From the NCBI GenBank assembly GCA_003504855.1, contig DNZD01000338.1, positions 1-11,623 of the forward strand: DNA of 11,623 nt, given 5' to 3'. The stretch is from Cytophagales bacterium (lineage in GTDB: Bacteria; Bacteroidota; Bacteroidia; Cytophagales; Cyclobacteriaceae). Under the pieces are notes generated by a model. That model did no database searches. It was given only the letters and a program-made list of their open reading frames with translations, and was not told where the DNA came from. Position 1 is the stretch's first letter, and each line of letters starts with the position of its first letter. The translations under genes and the position numbers were made by a program. This document shows, piece by piece, positions 1 through 7,904 of the stretch.

Positions 1-42
1 CATTAAGAGCAACAGGGCAATATGACATACCGCCTTTCTCAT
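1..42 (-). CDS. Start of an exported protein (partial, runs off left edge)
   Basis: Only the first 14 codons lie in the window and they read MRKAVCHIALLLLM. This has the shape of a signal-peptide start: a basic n-region (R2, K3) followed by a run of hydrophobic residues. The ATG overlaps the TGA of the upstream beta-barrel gene in an ATGA arrangement, which favours translational coupling and makes this start credible even though the gene is cut. The product is therefore probably exported, either periplasmic, lipoprotein or outer membrane, and is the third member of the small operon that begins at 1170. Nothing else about its function can be said from 14 residues. Confidence 0.6.
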   Translation of the reverse strand, partial: MRKAVCHIALLLLM

Positions 43-707
43 TTTATTCGAAAGCCTACGCGAAATCCCAGCATGGAATAATCTGAATATCCATTCGATT
101 GGAGGTACGGCGATTGCTGTTGATTCAGCGGCCAGTGCTCCGGAAGGTTCTTGACTGTGTTTTGTCCCTTAAAGGTGACTATGTAGTAAAGTGTGATGGT
201 AAATCGGTTGAGCAGAATCGTCTCCTGAAATTTCGCCCCCATCAAGAGCCGGTTAGAGTAGGCTGCTATGTCACCCTCCGCTTTCTGTGGAAACCCAAAA
301 CGGGTGTAGTTCTCTGTGAGGTGTGCCTGGGCCATCCAGGAGCTAATCATCCCAAAATCCAGGTACAACAAATTTTTGTTACCCATGTTCCAGCGCGCCA
401 TGAGTGGCACAGCAACATAGTTAGCCTTGAACGAGCTGGTGTTACTTGCAAAACCTGTCCCATCGTACTGATACCCCACCCCGTACCAGGATACGCCTGT
501 AACTATGCTAATCGTTCCAATTATCTTCTTTTCATACTCCGCATCCAGGGTGGATGCCGTCCGATTACCTGCGAAGAACGTATCCGTGCTTCCGCCCAAC
601 GAGGTTGCCGCACCAGCAGAAATGAAAATCCGTGACTGGCCGCTGGCCGTGAGGCTCATGATGATCAGCAGGAAAATCAGCAGCTTATTGCACATACTAA
701 AACGCAT
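39..707 (-). CDS. Small outer-membrane beta-barrel-like protein
   Basis: The protein has 222 residues. It starts with a clear signal peptide: basic/polar n-region, hydrophobic LLIFLLIIMSLTA, then a likely cleavage at ASG|Q around residue 24. The mature part alternates polar and hydrophobic residues in short strands (for example FKANYVAVPLMARWNMG, LLYLDFGMISSWMA, RFTITLYYIVTF) and ends in aromatic/hydrophobic strand residues (LGFRVGFRIK). That is the usual pattern of Bacteroidota outer-membrane beta-barrel domain proteins; I infer the family from this and not from a specific motif. Two starts are possible: ATG at 707, overlapping the end of the preceding frame at 697, or ATG at 695, one base after that TAG. 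The second gives the more usual signal-peptide length. The stop overlaps the next gene (ATGA). Ligand and role are unknown; it could be a porin-like or assembly-associated barrel. Confidence 0.7.
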   Translation of the reverse strand: MRFSMCNKLLIFLLIIMSLTASGQSRIFISAGAATSLGGSTDTFFAGNRTASTLDAEYEKKIIGTISIVTGVSWYGVGYQYDGTGFASNTSSFKANYVAVPLMARWNMGNKNLLYLDFGMISSWMAQAHLTENYTRFGFPQKAEGDIAAYSNRLLMGAKFQETILLNRFTITLYYIVTFKGQNTVKNLPEHWPLNQQQSPYLQSNGYSDYSMLGFRVGFRIK

Positions 708-1170
708 ATTGCCAACTTACATAGAGCATCGGTGCGCCTCCGGAACTGGATATGGACGCCACATAACAACGGCCGTAGGTATTGTCTGGCAAAAGTGCCA
801 CATAACCATGACCCGCAACCACCGCAACAGACGAAGAATAGCCGATGGCTGGTTTTTTGTTTACTTGTCCCAGACATTTAACAGGTCACATATCGATGAT
901 CGATGCTGGTAGTTTTCCGCTAATCGGGTAAACTGAAAAGGTCAGGCTGGTTGTGTTAAGTGTCGAGTAAAAGCAACCGTTTTGTCCCTCTTTGAAACAA
1001 AACAAGGTACCGTTCTTCATCGTTACATCCTGGGTACCGATGGGGTCTGTGCAAACCGAAGTGAGTGAGGTGTCCTCTTTACAAGCAATCAGAAACAATA
1101 CAAGAGCCAGTGTCTTTTTGGGGGCACGAAGAAGAACATGAAGACTCCTGAAGTATTTCATGGAGTACAT
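697..1170 (-). pseudogene. Small lipoprotein gene interrupted by in-frame TGA
   Basis: The frame opens at ATG 1170 (alternative ATG 1161) and encodes a signal peptide with a lipobox, FLIAC, so the Cys would be lipidated after export. It reads 94 residues to ...LPASIIDM and then meets TGA at 886-888. The same frame continues without further stops for 62 codons to a TAG at 697-699. The continuation looks like real protein (for example VAVVAGHGYVALLPDNTYG and a terminal VSWQYAF) and ends exactly where the next gene begins, as expected for a coupled operon. I therefore read 697-1170 as one 158-codon gene carrying a nonsense codon. A single C-to-T change would turn CGA (Arg) into this TGA. A real mutation, a sequencing error or readthrough (TGA followed by C) are all possible. 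If the stop is genuine, the product is a 94-residue truncated lipoprotein. I do not recognise a named function for the family. Confidence 0.6.
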
Positions 1171-1244
1171 AAGGGCTCTCAGTTGAGCAATCGAACTTAC
1201 TAAATAGGCAAGCCCTTTCCAAGAAAGGATAAGGTAGCTACATG

Positions 1245-3299
1245 TTAGTTGTTGGGCGGAGTTGCAGAGAAGTCTCCTCGCAAAGTCCTGAAGCGCTTTC
1301 GTGCCTCCGCCGCATAAACGCTTCCGGGGTACTTATCCAGAAAATTCCGGTATACGTCCATGGCCCTGGCTTTGTCTTTGAGGTAGTTTTCATAAAGATC
1401 ACCCTGCATGAACGAGGCATCATCGGCCAGAATATCATCCGGGTAATCGGTTAGTATCTTCTGCAGGAGTGCGAGGGATTGATCAAACTCGCCCCGCTTC
1501 ATCCTCAGGTTAGCCTCGAGCCAGTACACATCATCCTGAATGGGCTTGTATACTTCCGGGCTGATCGTAACGGTAATGGAGTCTTGAAGCGTCTCTCCGT
1601 TTAACAAAGCGTTACGGTCCTGTTTCAGAAAGTTTTCAACAACCTCTTTTTTGTCCAAAGGCGTTGGCCACAGTTTTTGTACAAAGGCATCGTGCTTACT
1701 CATCTTTACCTTTCCTTCTCCAAAAGTCTTCAACCTCGACAATGCGAGGTCCGTCTTGTTCTGGAGCAACAACAATTCAATGGAGGCGTATTGCCGAAGC
1801 GCTGTACCATTGCTGTCGCTGACAATATTCTCTTTGATGCGCATACTCAATTCCATGGCATCGTTCGCTATTTCGCGGGTGGTCGCTTGCTTCAGAATAT
1901 CCAGGTGCTCCTGGGCAAGGCGGAAATCTCCTTTGTAGTAGGATAGCTTGGCATTTCTTAGTTTAGCTTCGTATCCCAACGGGGCATCGCGCTGATTCTT
2001 TTCAACCTGGGAATAAAGCAAAGTTGCTTCCCAGGGTTCTTCCTTCAGCAAGTAGATATCGCCTAACTCAAGTTTGGCCCGCGCACGCAGGTAGGCCGGC
2101 ACACGTGGGTGAGCGGCCAGCCCGTTCAATTTTGTGACCGCTGAGTCTTTCTCGTCGAGGTAGTAAGCATGCAGGAGTGCTTCATTCAAGATGGCCTCAA
2201 AACTATTGCTGTTGTCTGTATACCTGGCAATAAAGGACTGGTACTCGCGTGTCAGGTAACGTACCGAATCCCGGTTTACCGGGAATTTTCTTTTCACTTT
2301 AGCCTCCCGCGCGCGGATAAGACCGAGACGAGCCGGCAGGTAATTGTCTGTATTCGGAAATTCCTTGATCACAAAGGCAAAGCTCTTGTCCGCTGTATCA
2401 AAGTCCTTATTGTTCAATGCTATCTGGGCTATCTCCAGGGTCTTCGCATTTTCCTTTCTAAATCTTTTGTCGAAAGCACGTGCCTGAATAAATGCGCCGT
2501 AGAAATTCTTTTGCTGAAGATTCACCCACACCAGAAGATCCGCAAAAACTTCAGAGTCCGGCGACTCCTGAACTTTATCGTATAGCATTCGCTCGAGTGT
2601 CTCCAACTCGTCGGGCTTGCTCAAAAAAAGCTGAAGCAAATTTTTTACGTAATTGATGTTTGAGGGCGTTTGGGTAATGTAGTTTAAATACTCCTGCACC
2701 ATTTCATCCCGCTTACCCTGCATACGGTAAAGGTTTGCCATCTCAAGCGTAAAAACAGATTGGTTGTTCATCGCCCGGCGCAGCTCCTGCAGTGCGATCA
2801 CGGCATACTCCGGAAGGTCATGAGCTGCCAGGAAATCCGAAATGCTCTTGGTTCGGTAAACATCCTGAACCGAACTTTTGATGAGGCTGCGGAAGTACTT
2901 ATCCGCCTTCGGCACATCGCCGGAACGCAGGTAGACTACACCGAGATCCACGCGATACGACACGCGATCATCAACTTTTCTGATCACTCGCTCAACATAA
3001 TCTTCTGCGTCTTTGTACTTGGCCATGTCCAGCAATAACGACAAATAGTTGTTATGAATAGCTGGAATATTATCCACATTCTTTGCCAGAGTTACATACA
3101 TCGCCAGTGCCTTTTCCTTTTCACCTTTCAGGAAATATTCATTGGCTATTCGCACTTCACTGTCCTGGGCGAAGAGTGGTTCCGAAAGAAAGCACAATAC
3201 ACACGTTAGTATTATACTATTATATTTTAATATTAAATAATAGTAATAGTTATCCCTGTGGATTTGTTGATTACTTGATATCGGATGTCCTGTGTTCAA
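1245..3299 (-). CDS. Secreted tetratricopeptide-repeat protein
   Basis: This protein of about 684 residues is made almost entirely of helical TPR-like repeats. Early repeats lie around residues 48-145 (EYFLKGEKEKALAMY, VVYLRSGDVPKADKYF). A C-terminal group around residues 585-675 (ANLRMKRGEFDQSLALLQKI, YRNFLDKYPGSVYAAEARKRF) resembles the BamD/YbgF style of envelope TPR domain. A hydrophobic segment (IILTCVLCFLSEPLFA, residues 29-44) followed by Q gives a plausible signal peptidase I site, so it probably acts in the periplasm or at the envelope as a scaffold. The start is doubtful: the only standard start codon giving a whole signal peptide is TTG at 3299, with an unusually long polar n-region including four tyrosines. 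A tidier signal peptide would begin at Ile23 (codon 3231-3233), but that codon is ATA. The first 30 codons coincide with the AT-rich element of the proposed origin. Partner and substrate are unknown. Confidence 0.8.
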   Translation of the reverse strand: MNTGHPISSNQQIHRDNYYYYLILKYNSIILTCVLCFLSEPLFAQDSEVRIANEYFLKGEKEKALAMYVTLAKNVDNIPAIHNNYLSLLLDMAKYKDAEDYVERVIRKVDDRVSYRVDLGVVYLRSGDVPKADKYFRSLIKSSVQDVYRTKSISDFLAAHDLPEYAVIALQELRRAMNNQSVFTLEMANLYRMQGKRDEMVQEYLNYITQTPSNINYVKNLLQLFLSKPDELETLERMLYDKVQESPDSEVFADLLVWVNLQQKNFYGAFIQARAFDKRFRKENAKTLEIAQIALNNKDFDTADKSFAFVIKEFPNTDNYLPARLGLIRAREAKVKRKFPVNRDSVRYLTREYQSFIARYTDNSNSFEAILNEALLHAYYLDEKDSAVTKLNGLAAHPRVPAYLRARAKLELGDIYLLKEEPWEATLLYSQVEKNQRDAPLGYEAKLRNAKLSYYKGDFRLAQEHLDILKQATTREIANDAMELSMRIKENIVSDSNGTALRQYASIELLLLQNKTDLALSRLKTFGEGKVKMSKHDAFVQKLWPTPLDKKEVVENFLKQDRNALLNGETLQDSITVTISPEVYKPIQDDVYWLEANLRMKRGEFDQSLALLQKILTDYPDDILADDASFMQGDLYENYLKDKARAMDVYRNFLDKYPGSVYAAEARKRFRTLRGDFSATPPNN
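3070..3078 (+). promoter_or_regulatory. Perfect DnaA box TTATCCACA inside the TPR gene
   Basis: The nine bases match the general bacterial DnaA-box consensus TTATCCACA exactly. The site lies within coding sequence, where the minus strand encodes Val-Asp-Asn, so it could be chance. Its position, about 130 bp beyond the AT-rich stretch and on the opposite side from the main box cluster, makes it a reasonable outlying part of the proposed origin. Confidence 0.45.
3206..3253. other. AT-rich unwinding element with DnaA-trio-like repeat
   Basis: Only 4 of these 48 bases are G or C. On the minus strand the right end reads, in order, a DnaA-box-like AAATCCACA (3265-3257), a GGG, then CTATTACTATTATTT (3249-3235), and then nearly pure A/T. 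That order (box, short GC-rich step, repeated CTA/TTA triplets, AT-rich DNA) is the layout of the basal unwinding system described for the Bacillus subtilis origin, where DnaA loads onto one strand through trinucleotide repeats. A near-perfect palindrome, TAGTATTATACTA, sits at 3207-3219. The sequence also encodes the first part of the TPR protein, so its composition serves two purposes. The element is seen directly; its function is inferred. Confidence 0.5.
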
Positions 3300-3362
3300 T
3301 TTGTGGATTGGCGGTAGATAAGTGTATTCTGGTTTTTGTTCGTTTTGGATGTTTTAGGTGGT

Positions 3363-3371
3363 TTATCTACA
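3363..3371 (+). promoter_or_regulatory. DnaA-box-like site TTATCTACA
   Basis: Eight of nine bases match TTATCCACA (C to T at the sixth position). It lies in the middle of the gene-free gap and is oriented opposite to most other boxes of the cluster. Confidence 0.35.
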
Positions 3372-3501
3372 TGGCTGCTGATTGTGGAGATTTCTTTTCA
3401 ACAGATGTGGTTTGTTCCTAAGAGGAGGATGATTTGTGCCTTAAGTTGAATATAAGTGGTTTAGGTGCTGTTAACGTGGATTTATGCATGATGATGGAAA
3501 G

Positions 3502-3510
3502 TTTTCCACA
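3502..3510 (+). promoter_or_regulatory. DnaA-box-like site TTTTCCACA within a short palindrome
   Basis: Eight of nine bases match TTATCCACA. The site overlaps an inverted repeat (TGGAAA, 2 bp, TTTCCA at 3495-3508) lying just past the stop codon of the Ig-like lipoprotein gene. The repeat could instead be a weak hairpin at the end of that transcript, but it is AT-rich and has no T-run after it. Confidence 0.35.
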
Positions 3511-3515
3511 AGTTG

Positions 3516-5156
3516 TTAGAATTTTAGGATTAGTGGCCCATTTTCCCAATTAGCCCGCATGGTAAAATAGGTGCTGTTCTTGGGAGTTCGGTAGTAGTAG
3601 ACAGGTTCGGGCTCTGTGTTGGTGGCGATAACGCCATTGTCCCATCTTCCGTTTTTGTTGATGTCCACGATCATCCGTATTTGATAGTCCTGTGGTGTTA
3701 CATTTCTGAATGTAAAACGTGGTGTATTTGTGGTGCTGGCAATCAATTTCCCTTGCCTGTCCAGCAGTTGAACGATGTAGTGTGTTTCCCTGGTTTCTGT
3801 TTGTATGTGTATAATGCCAGTGTCTTCTGTCCAGGTAATGGGTATGGAAGTTGATGTACGCCTGGTTGTGTCGCTGTCAATCGATATGACGAATTGTTTG
3901 CCGGCTATAAGGCGTATAGTGGGTTCTTTTTTCGTCTGGAAGTACTTTAAGTCCAGGTTAGTGGTGATGGAAAGGTTGTTGCTTTTTGGAAGCGGCGCTA
4001 AATTTTTGGAGGTGAGTGGAATAGTTGCAATGGTGTCAATCGTTAGATATAGGCTGTCTGGGTTGATATATTGAATCGGTTTATTGAATGATATCGTAGT
4101 TGAGAAGGTTCCTGTCTCTGCTTCTATCACTGGTTTGCCGAGATCCCATTTTAACCCATCCCTGGGAGCTTTTACATTGCTTCTGGTGATGTAAATGGCG
4201 GTGTCAATTTTAGTGGATACGCTGTCTTTCGCAGAGAGGGTGAACCGGATGGTGTCCCCTGTTTCTTCAGGGTTCCAGATATTGATTTCATTGTTCTGAT
4301 CCCCGAAGGAGTGGGTAATATTGCTGTCAGGTTTAATTTCGTATTCATCCAGCAATTTGCTGAAGCGTACGCGAGTAAGATGACCGATGTTGCGGATTGA
4401 AGTGATTTTCAATTTACGTGTGTCTACCATGAAGAGACCTATGGAAATGCTGTCGGCGGGTCTGGTTAACTGTATGGGTGATGCGCGGAACCCATAGCGT
4501 TCTGTGTTGCTTTCTACTTTGAGATTTTTGTTTTTGTCATCGAAGGCGTAAATGCTGTAAGTGCCCTTCCGGATATTGTTAAATCTAAAGGCACCCTTCT
4601 TGTTGGTCTTTGTAATGTAAGCTGCGGTATCATTAAATATATTGAAACCATTCGTGTTGGAAGGGTTATAAGCTGGCCTGTCATAGAGACCTACAATAAT
4701 TTTCTCGAGTCGCCTGGCTTTGAGGATGTCCGTTACGTTTCCGGTGACGTACATAGAGTCCACATAGTCTCCGGTGCTGAACGATAGGTTAAGGTCGGGC
4801 GGAGCATTTCCTTCGGTAAGGTCCTGTATGCCATCTCGGAATTGGATATTATAGGTGGTTGAATCTTTCCATGGTTTTTTGGAAGCGATTACTACTGTAT
4901 TTCCTTTGGCTTTGTATTCCACTCCTTTTCCGGGTGATGGACTGATGAGAATTTCTTCTCGGGGATTATTCAGCTTGATAGGTTCATCGAATGTGAGGGT
5001 AATGGTGGTGGCGGTGACGTGCGTTTGGTTGTTTTTGGGTGATGAGGTAAGGAGCATGGGCGGTTCTTTGTCTTTAGGGCCGCCATTTGGTGACGTCAAG
5101 CTTGCGCACCCAGCAAACAGAATAATAATAAAGAGATAGAAGCCGTGTTTACTCAT
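3516..5156 (-). CDS. Ig-like domain (Big_5 type) lipoprotein
   Basis: The protein has 546 residues. It begins with a short hydrophobic signal and the lipobox FAGC (Cys17), so it is predicted to be a lipoprotein. After the Cys comes the NGGPKDKEPP stretch typical of a widespread Bacteroidota lipoprotein group. An N-terminal Ig-like domain of the Big_5 (SbsA Ig-like) type follows at about residues 30-130, with the recognisable VTATTITLTFDEPIKL and TTYNIQFRDGI. Two Asp/Asn-rich turns, DDKNKNLK and DINKNGRWDNG, resemble calcium-binding or carboxypeptidase-regulatory-like beta-sandwich loops. The ATG overlaps the stop of the methyltransferase gene (ATGA), so it is probably translationally coupled as the last gene of the operon. 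The coding strand is notably rich in A and C and poor in G, unlike the genes further right. The specific function is unknown; an envelope structural or surface role is inferred. Confidence 0.8.
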   Translation of the reverse strand: MSKHGFYLFIIILFAGCASLTSPNGGPKDKEPPMLLTSSPKNNQTHVTATTITLTFDEPIKLNNPREEILISPSPGKGVEYKAKGNTVVIASKKPWKDSTTYNIQFRDGIQDLTEGNAPPDLNLSFSTGDYVDSMYVTGNVTDILKARRLEKIIVGLYDRPAYNPSNTNGFNIFNDTAAYITKTNKKGAFRFNNIRKGTYSIYAFDDKNKNLKVESNTERYGFRASPIQLTRPADSISIGLFMVDTRKLKITSIRNIGHLTRVRFSKLLDEYEIKPDSNITHSFGDQNNEINIWNPEETGDTIRFTLSAKDSVSTKIDTAIYITRSNVKAPRDGLKWDLGKPVIEAETGTFSTTISFNKPIQYINPDSLYLTIDTIATIPLTSKNLAPLPKSNNLSITTNLDLKYFQTKKEPTIRLIAGKQFVISIDSDTTRRTSTSIPITWTEDTGIIHIQTETRETHYIVQLLDRQGKLIASTTNTPRFTFRNVTPQDYQIRMIVDINKNGRWDNGVIATNTEPEPVYYYRTPKNSTYFTMRANWENGPLILKF

Positions 5157-6028
5157 CGTGTTATGCGGTAAATCAGGCTGGAGTATTGGCCGTTTTTCCG
5201 TGCGGAAAGGTTCGAGCGTAATCCTTGGTACATTCCTCGAATTGCCCGGAATGCAGGTGTTTTGCTTCTGCCGAGATAGCGTTCGCTCAACAGGGAAACA
5301 TATAGGGCATCCAGCTTCATGGGAATAATCTCTTTGACTTGTAGTCCGCAGCGGTGAATCAGGTCTTTCATGTTTTCTTCAGAAAAGTGCCAGATGTGTC
5401 TGGGTACATCCCACGCTGCCCAGGTGTTAGCATATGTTTTTGCATCGAGAGATAATCTATTCGGTACTGCAATAAAAATGGTGCCATTCTCGGCGAGGTG
5501 GCGGGTTAGATGGTGAATGGTTTCGTGTAATGGATAAATGTGCTCCAAAACGTGCCACAGGGTGATGACAGTAAAAGGTTGCGCGGGTACCTCCTTCAGG
5601 GTTTTATAAGTAGTGATTCCTGATATGGAGAGTCTCGCGTCGGACGGTTCTACACCGGTTACATGGATGCCCTTCTTTTGGCAGTAATGGAGGAACGCAC
5701 CAGTTCCGCACCCGACGTCAAGTAGACTGCCACGGGTGTAGGGTCGAATCAGGTTGTATTTCCAGTTTAGTGTGAATGATCTTGCCGCAAGGTAGATGCG
5801 GTCAAATGCACTGGTGGCCGTGGTTTGATGAGAGATGTATTGACGTGATTGATAGTACTTCCCTGATTCTGATTCTATGGGCCTGGGTGATGTGAGGGCA
5901 AACGAGCAGCTTTTGCATTGTAGCACCTGAAAGGTTTCGCCACTGCTGGTGTAGTCCTTACATGTATGCAAAGTTGTGAATTGCTTGCCCTGGCATATTG
6001 GGCATGAGTTGACTTCTTCCAGGATCAT
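5153..6028 (-). CDS. Zinc-ribbon class I SAM-dependent methyltransferase
   Basis: The protein has 291 residues. An N-terminal CPIC...CKSC pair (Cys9, Cys12, Cys38, Cys41) forms a likely zinc ribbon. The Rossmann-fold methyltransferase domain follows: motif I LLDVGCGTGAF around residues 102-112, an acidic residue after strand 2 for the ribose hydroxyls (GVEPSD, Glu127), and a motif-IV-like LWHVLEHI around 158-164, then FIAVPN. This matches the Methyltransf_23 type, which acts on varied small molecules, glycans or lipids; the substrate cannot be read from sequence. The ATG overlaps the mnmG stop by one base (TAATG) and the stop overlaps the lipoprotein start by four, so it sits inside one transcript. 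The plus strand here is clearly G-rich, so the coding strand is C-rich, as in the lipoprotein gene but unlike the genes to the right. Confidence 0.85.
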   Translation of the reverse strand: MILEEVNSCPICQGKQFTTLHTCKDYTSSGETFQVLQCKSCSFALTSPRPIESESGKYYQSRQYISHQTTATSAFDRIYLAARSFTLNWKYNLIRPYTRGSLLDVGCGTGAFLHYCQKKGIHVTGVEPSDARLSISGITTYKTLKEVPAQPFTVITLWHVLEHIYPLHETIHHLTRHLAENGTIFIAVPNRLSLDAKTYANTWAAWDVPRHIWHFSEENMKDLIHRCGLQVKEIIPMKLDALYVSLLSERYLGRSKTPAFRAIRGMYQGLRSNLSARKNGQYSSLIYRITR

Positions 6029-7890
6029 TACTTGCCAAGATACACCGTGAGGATAGAAACATCAGCAGGGGATACTCCACTGATCCGTGACATCTGACCG
6101 ATAGTTGCAGGACGGTGTTTTTTTAGTTTTTCCCGTGCTTCGTGGGAGAGCGCCTGAACTCTGTCGTAGTCGAAGTCTGGGAGAATCTTGTATTCATCCA
6201 GACTTTCAATCTTCTCTGCCATGTTTCTCTCTCTCTCTATGTACGGTTGATATTTCACCAGGATTTCAGCTTGCTCCATTACTTCGAGTGGAAATTGACT
6301 AATTATCTGGGCTGATGTTTCAGATAATTGACTCAGCTCATGGATTCCGATTTCGGGTCGTTTTAGGAGCATTGTCATTGAGGTTTTTTCCCGAATCAGT
6401 GAAGAGTTTATTCTGGAAAGCCCCTCGTTAGTTTCTTCAGGTGTAACCTTAGTATTAATGGCCTCGAGTGCTGCTTTTAGTTTTTCTTGTTTGTTGATCA
6501 GGTTGTTTAGTTTTTCGTCAGAAGCGAGTCCAATTTCATGCCCACGACGAGTGAGTCGTTCGTCGGCGTTATCCTGGCGAAGGAGTATCCGGTATTCTGC
6601 CCTGGATGTAAACATCCGGTATGGTTCAAGGGTACCCTTGTTCACGAGATCATCTATGAGTACTCCGATGTAGGCTTCTGATCTTTTGAGGATGAATGGA
6701 TCTTTGTTGTTGATTTTGAGGTGGGCGTTAATTCCTGCCATTAGGCCCTGACCGGCGGCTTCTTCATAACCGGTAGTTCCATTTATTTGACCCGCAAAAT
6801 ACAGATTATCAACGAGTTGCGTTTCAAGTGTTAGCTTTAATTGAGTTGGCGGAAAGTAATCGTATTCAATCGCATAGCCGGGACGGAACATCCTGGCATT
6901 TTCAAAGCCAGGTATTCTGGTTAGGGCCTTGTATTGAATGTCTTCGGGTAATGATGTCGAGAAACCATTGACGTAAATCTCAACAGTGTTCCATCCTTCG
7001 GGTTCAACGAAGATCTGATGACGATCTTTATCCGCGAAGCGATTTATCTTATCCTCAATGGATGGGCAATATCTTGGACCCAGTCCCTTAATCCTTCCCT
7101 GGAACATTGGTGATTTATCGAATCCCTTCTCTAATTCCTGATGAACCAGATCATTTGTATATGTGATCCAGCAACTGAGTTGCTTGGTTGGTGGTTTGGT
7201 GCTTGGGTCAAATGAAAACTTGCCCGGGTTTTCGTCACCTGGTTGCTCCTCCATCTTGCTATAGTCGAGCGACCTCCCATCTATCCTGGGTGGTGTCCCA
7301 GTTTTCATCCTGCCTGATTCAAACCCTAGGGCCTGCAGGGATTCGGTTAGCCCAAGAGCCGCCTTTTCAGCCGTTCGACCACCACCAAAGTTCTTTTCGC
7401 CGATATGGATTTTACCATTAAGGAAAGTACCGTTGGTAAGGACTACACTTTTGCACTTGATGGTGATCCCGAGGGAAGTTGTTACCCCGCTCACTCGCCC
7501 GTCTTCCACAGTAATCCCCGTTACCATTTCTTGCCAGAAGTCTACGTTCGGAGTTTTCTCTAGCATAATCCTCCACTCCTCTGAGAAGCGAAGCCGGTCG
7601 TTTTGTGTTCGGGGGCTCCACATAGCCGGGCCCTTGGATCGGTTTAGCATGCGGAATTGAATCATGGACCGATCGGAAACAATGCCGGAGTACCCGCCCA
7701 ATGCATCAATCTCCCGTACTATTTGGCCTTTGGCAACGCCACCCATAGCAGGGTTACAAGACATCTGCCCAATGGTGGTCATGTTCATTGTGACCAGAAG
7801 GACTTTTGAGCCCATATTGGCGGCTGCGGCAGCGGCTTCGCAGCCGGCGTGCCCTGCTCCTACTACAATGACATCGTATACTGGAAACAT
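6028..7890 (-). CDS. mnmG: tRNA uridine-5-carboxymethylaminomethyl modification enzyme MnmG (GidA)
   Basis: With MnmE, this FAD enzyme makes the (carboxymethyl)aminomethyl group at C5 of the wobble uridine (U34) of certain tRNAs in the cytoplasm. The protein has 620 residues, the usual length. The FAD-binding GAGHAG is at residues 11-16, the conserved CNPAMGG with Cys46 follows, and [11 protein letters not shown] has Cys276; these two correspond to the conserved cysteines of the E. coli enzyme. [14 protein letters not shown] and [15 protein letters not shown] are further family signatures, and the C-terminus has the expected helical end ([15 protein letters not shown]) used for MnmE/tRNA contact. 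I chose ATG 7890 ([13 protein letters not shown]). A longer open frame to 8109 would add 73 unrelated residues, run through both parS sites and overlap ybeY by 152 nt. mnmE is not in the window. Confidence 0.97.
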   Translation of the reverse strand: MFPVYDVIVVGAGHAGCEAAAAAANMGSKVLLVTMNMTTIGQMSCNPAMGGVAKGQIVREIDALGGYSGIVSDRSMIQFRMLNRSKGPAMWSPRTQNDRLRFSEEWRIMLEKTPNVDFWQEMVTGITVEDGRVSGVTTSLGITIKCKSVVLTNGTFLNGKIHIGEKNFGGGRTAEKAALGLTESLQALGFESGRMKTGTPPRIDGRSLDYSKMEEQPGDENPGKFSFDPSTKPPTKQLSCWITYTNDLVHQELEKGFDKSPMFQGRIKGLGPRYCPSIEDKINRFADKDRHQIFVEPEGWNTVEIYVNGFSTSLPEDIQYKALTRIPGFENARMFRPGYAIEYDYFPPTQLKLTLETQLVDNLYFAGQINGTTGYEEAAGQGLMAGINAHLKINNKDPFILKRSEAYIGVLIDDLVNKGTLEPYRMFTSRAEYRILLRQDNADERLTRRGHEIGLASDEKLNNLINKQEKLKAALEAINTKVTPEETNEGLSRINSSLIREKTSMTMLLKRPEIGIHELSQLSETSAQIISQFPLEVMEQAEILVKYQPYIERERNMAEKIESLDEYKILPDFDYDRVQALSHEAREKLKKHRPATIGQMSRISGVSPADVSILTVYLGK

Positions 7891-7904
7891 GCGTGTTTTT
7901 GGAG

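Larger units (their letters stand above)
3206..3510. other. Candidate chromosomal replication origin (oriC)
   Basis: The region joins an AT-rich unwinding element (3206-3253) to a cluster of DnaA-box-like sites. On the minus strand these are AAATCCACA (3265-3257), CAATCCACA (3310-3302), TTATCTACC (3321-3313), ATCTCCACA (3391-3383) and AAATCCACG (3483-3475). On the plus strand they are TTATCTACA (3363-3371) and TTTTCCACA (3502-3510), each one mismatch from TTATCCACA. The core TCCAC occurs five times on both strands in about 250 bp, where roughly 0.5 would be expected by chance. The 216 bp from 3300 to 3515 hold no credible gene. A pair of parS sites about 4.6 kb away supports an origin-proximal location. 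No dnaA or dnaN gene is present, which does not argue strongly against it because dnaA is not always next to oriC. Individual boxes are imperfect, so the case rests on their combination. Confidence 0.5.

Noticed and set aside
677..877. 66-residue minus-strand frame rich in Cys
   Set aside because: It overlaps the better-supported continuation of the lipoprotein gene and the start of the beta-barrel gene in a different frame, and has no protein-like features.
865..888. Selenocysteine at the in-frame TGA of the lipoprotein gene
   Set aside because: Only a 4 bp stem with a 3-base loop lies downstream, too small for a bacterial SECIS, and no redox motif surrounds the codon.
1214..1228. Hairpin CCTTTC-CAA-GAAAGG downstream of the TPR gene as a terminator
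   Set aside because: The stem is only 6 bp and is followed on the minus strand by GCTTGCC with no T-run, so it is not a convincing rho-independent terminator.
1333..1341. Additional DnaA-box-like TTATCCAGA
   Set aside because: It is a single 8/9 match inside the TPR coding sequence, far from the cluster, and such matches are expected by chance in a window of this size.
3083..3421. Plus-strand frame across the TPR start and the gap
   Set aside because: It lies antisense to the TPR gene, has no recognisable domain, and its right half is the DnaA-box region.
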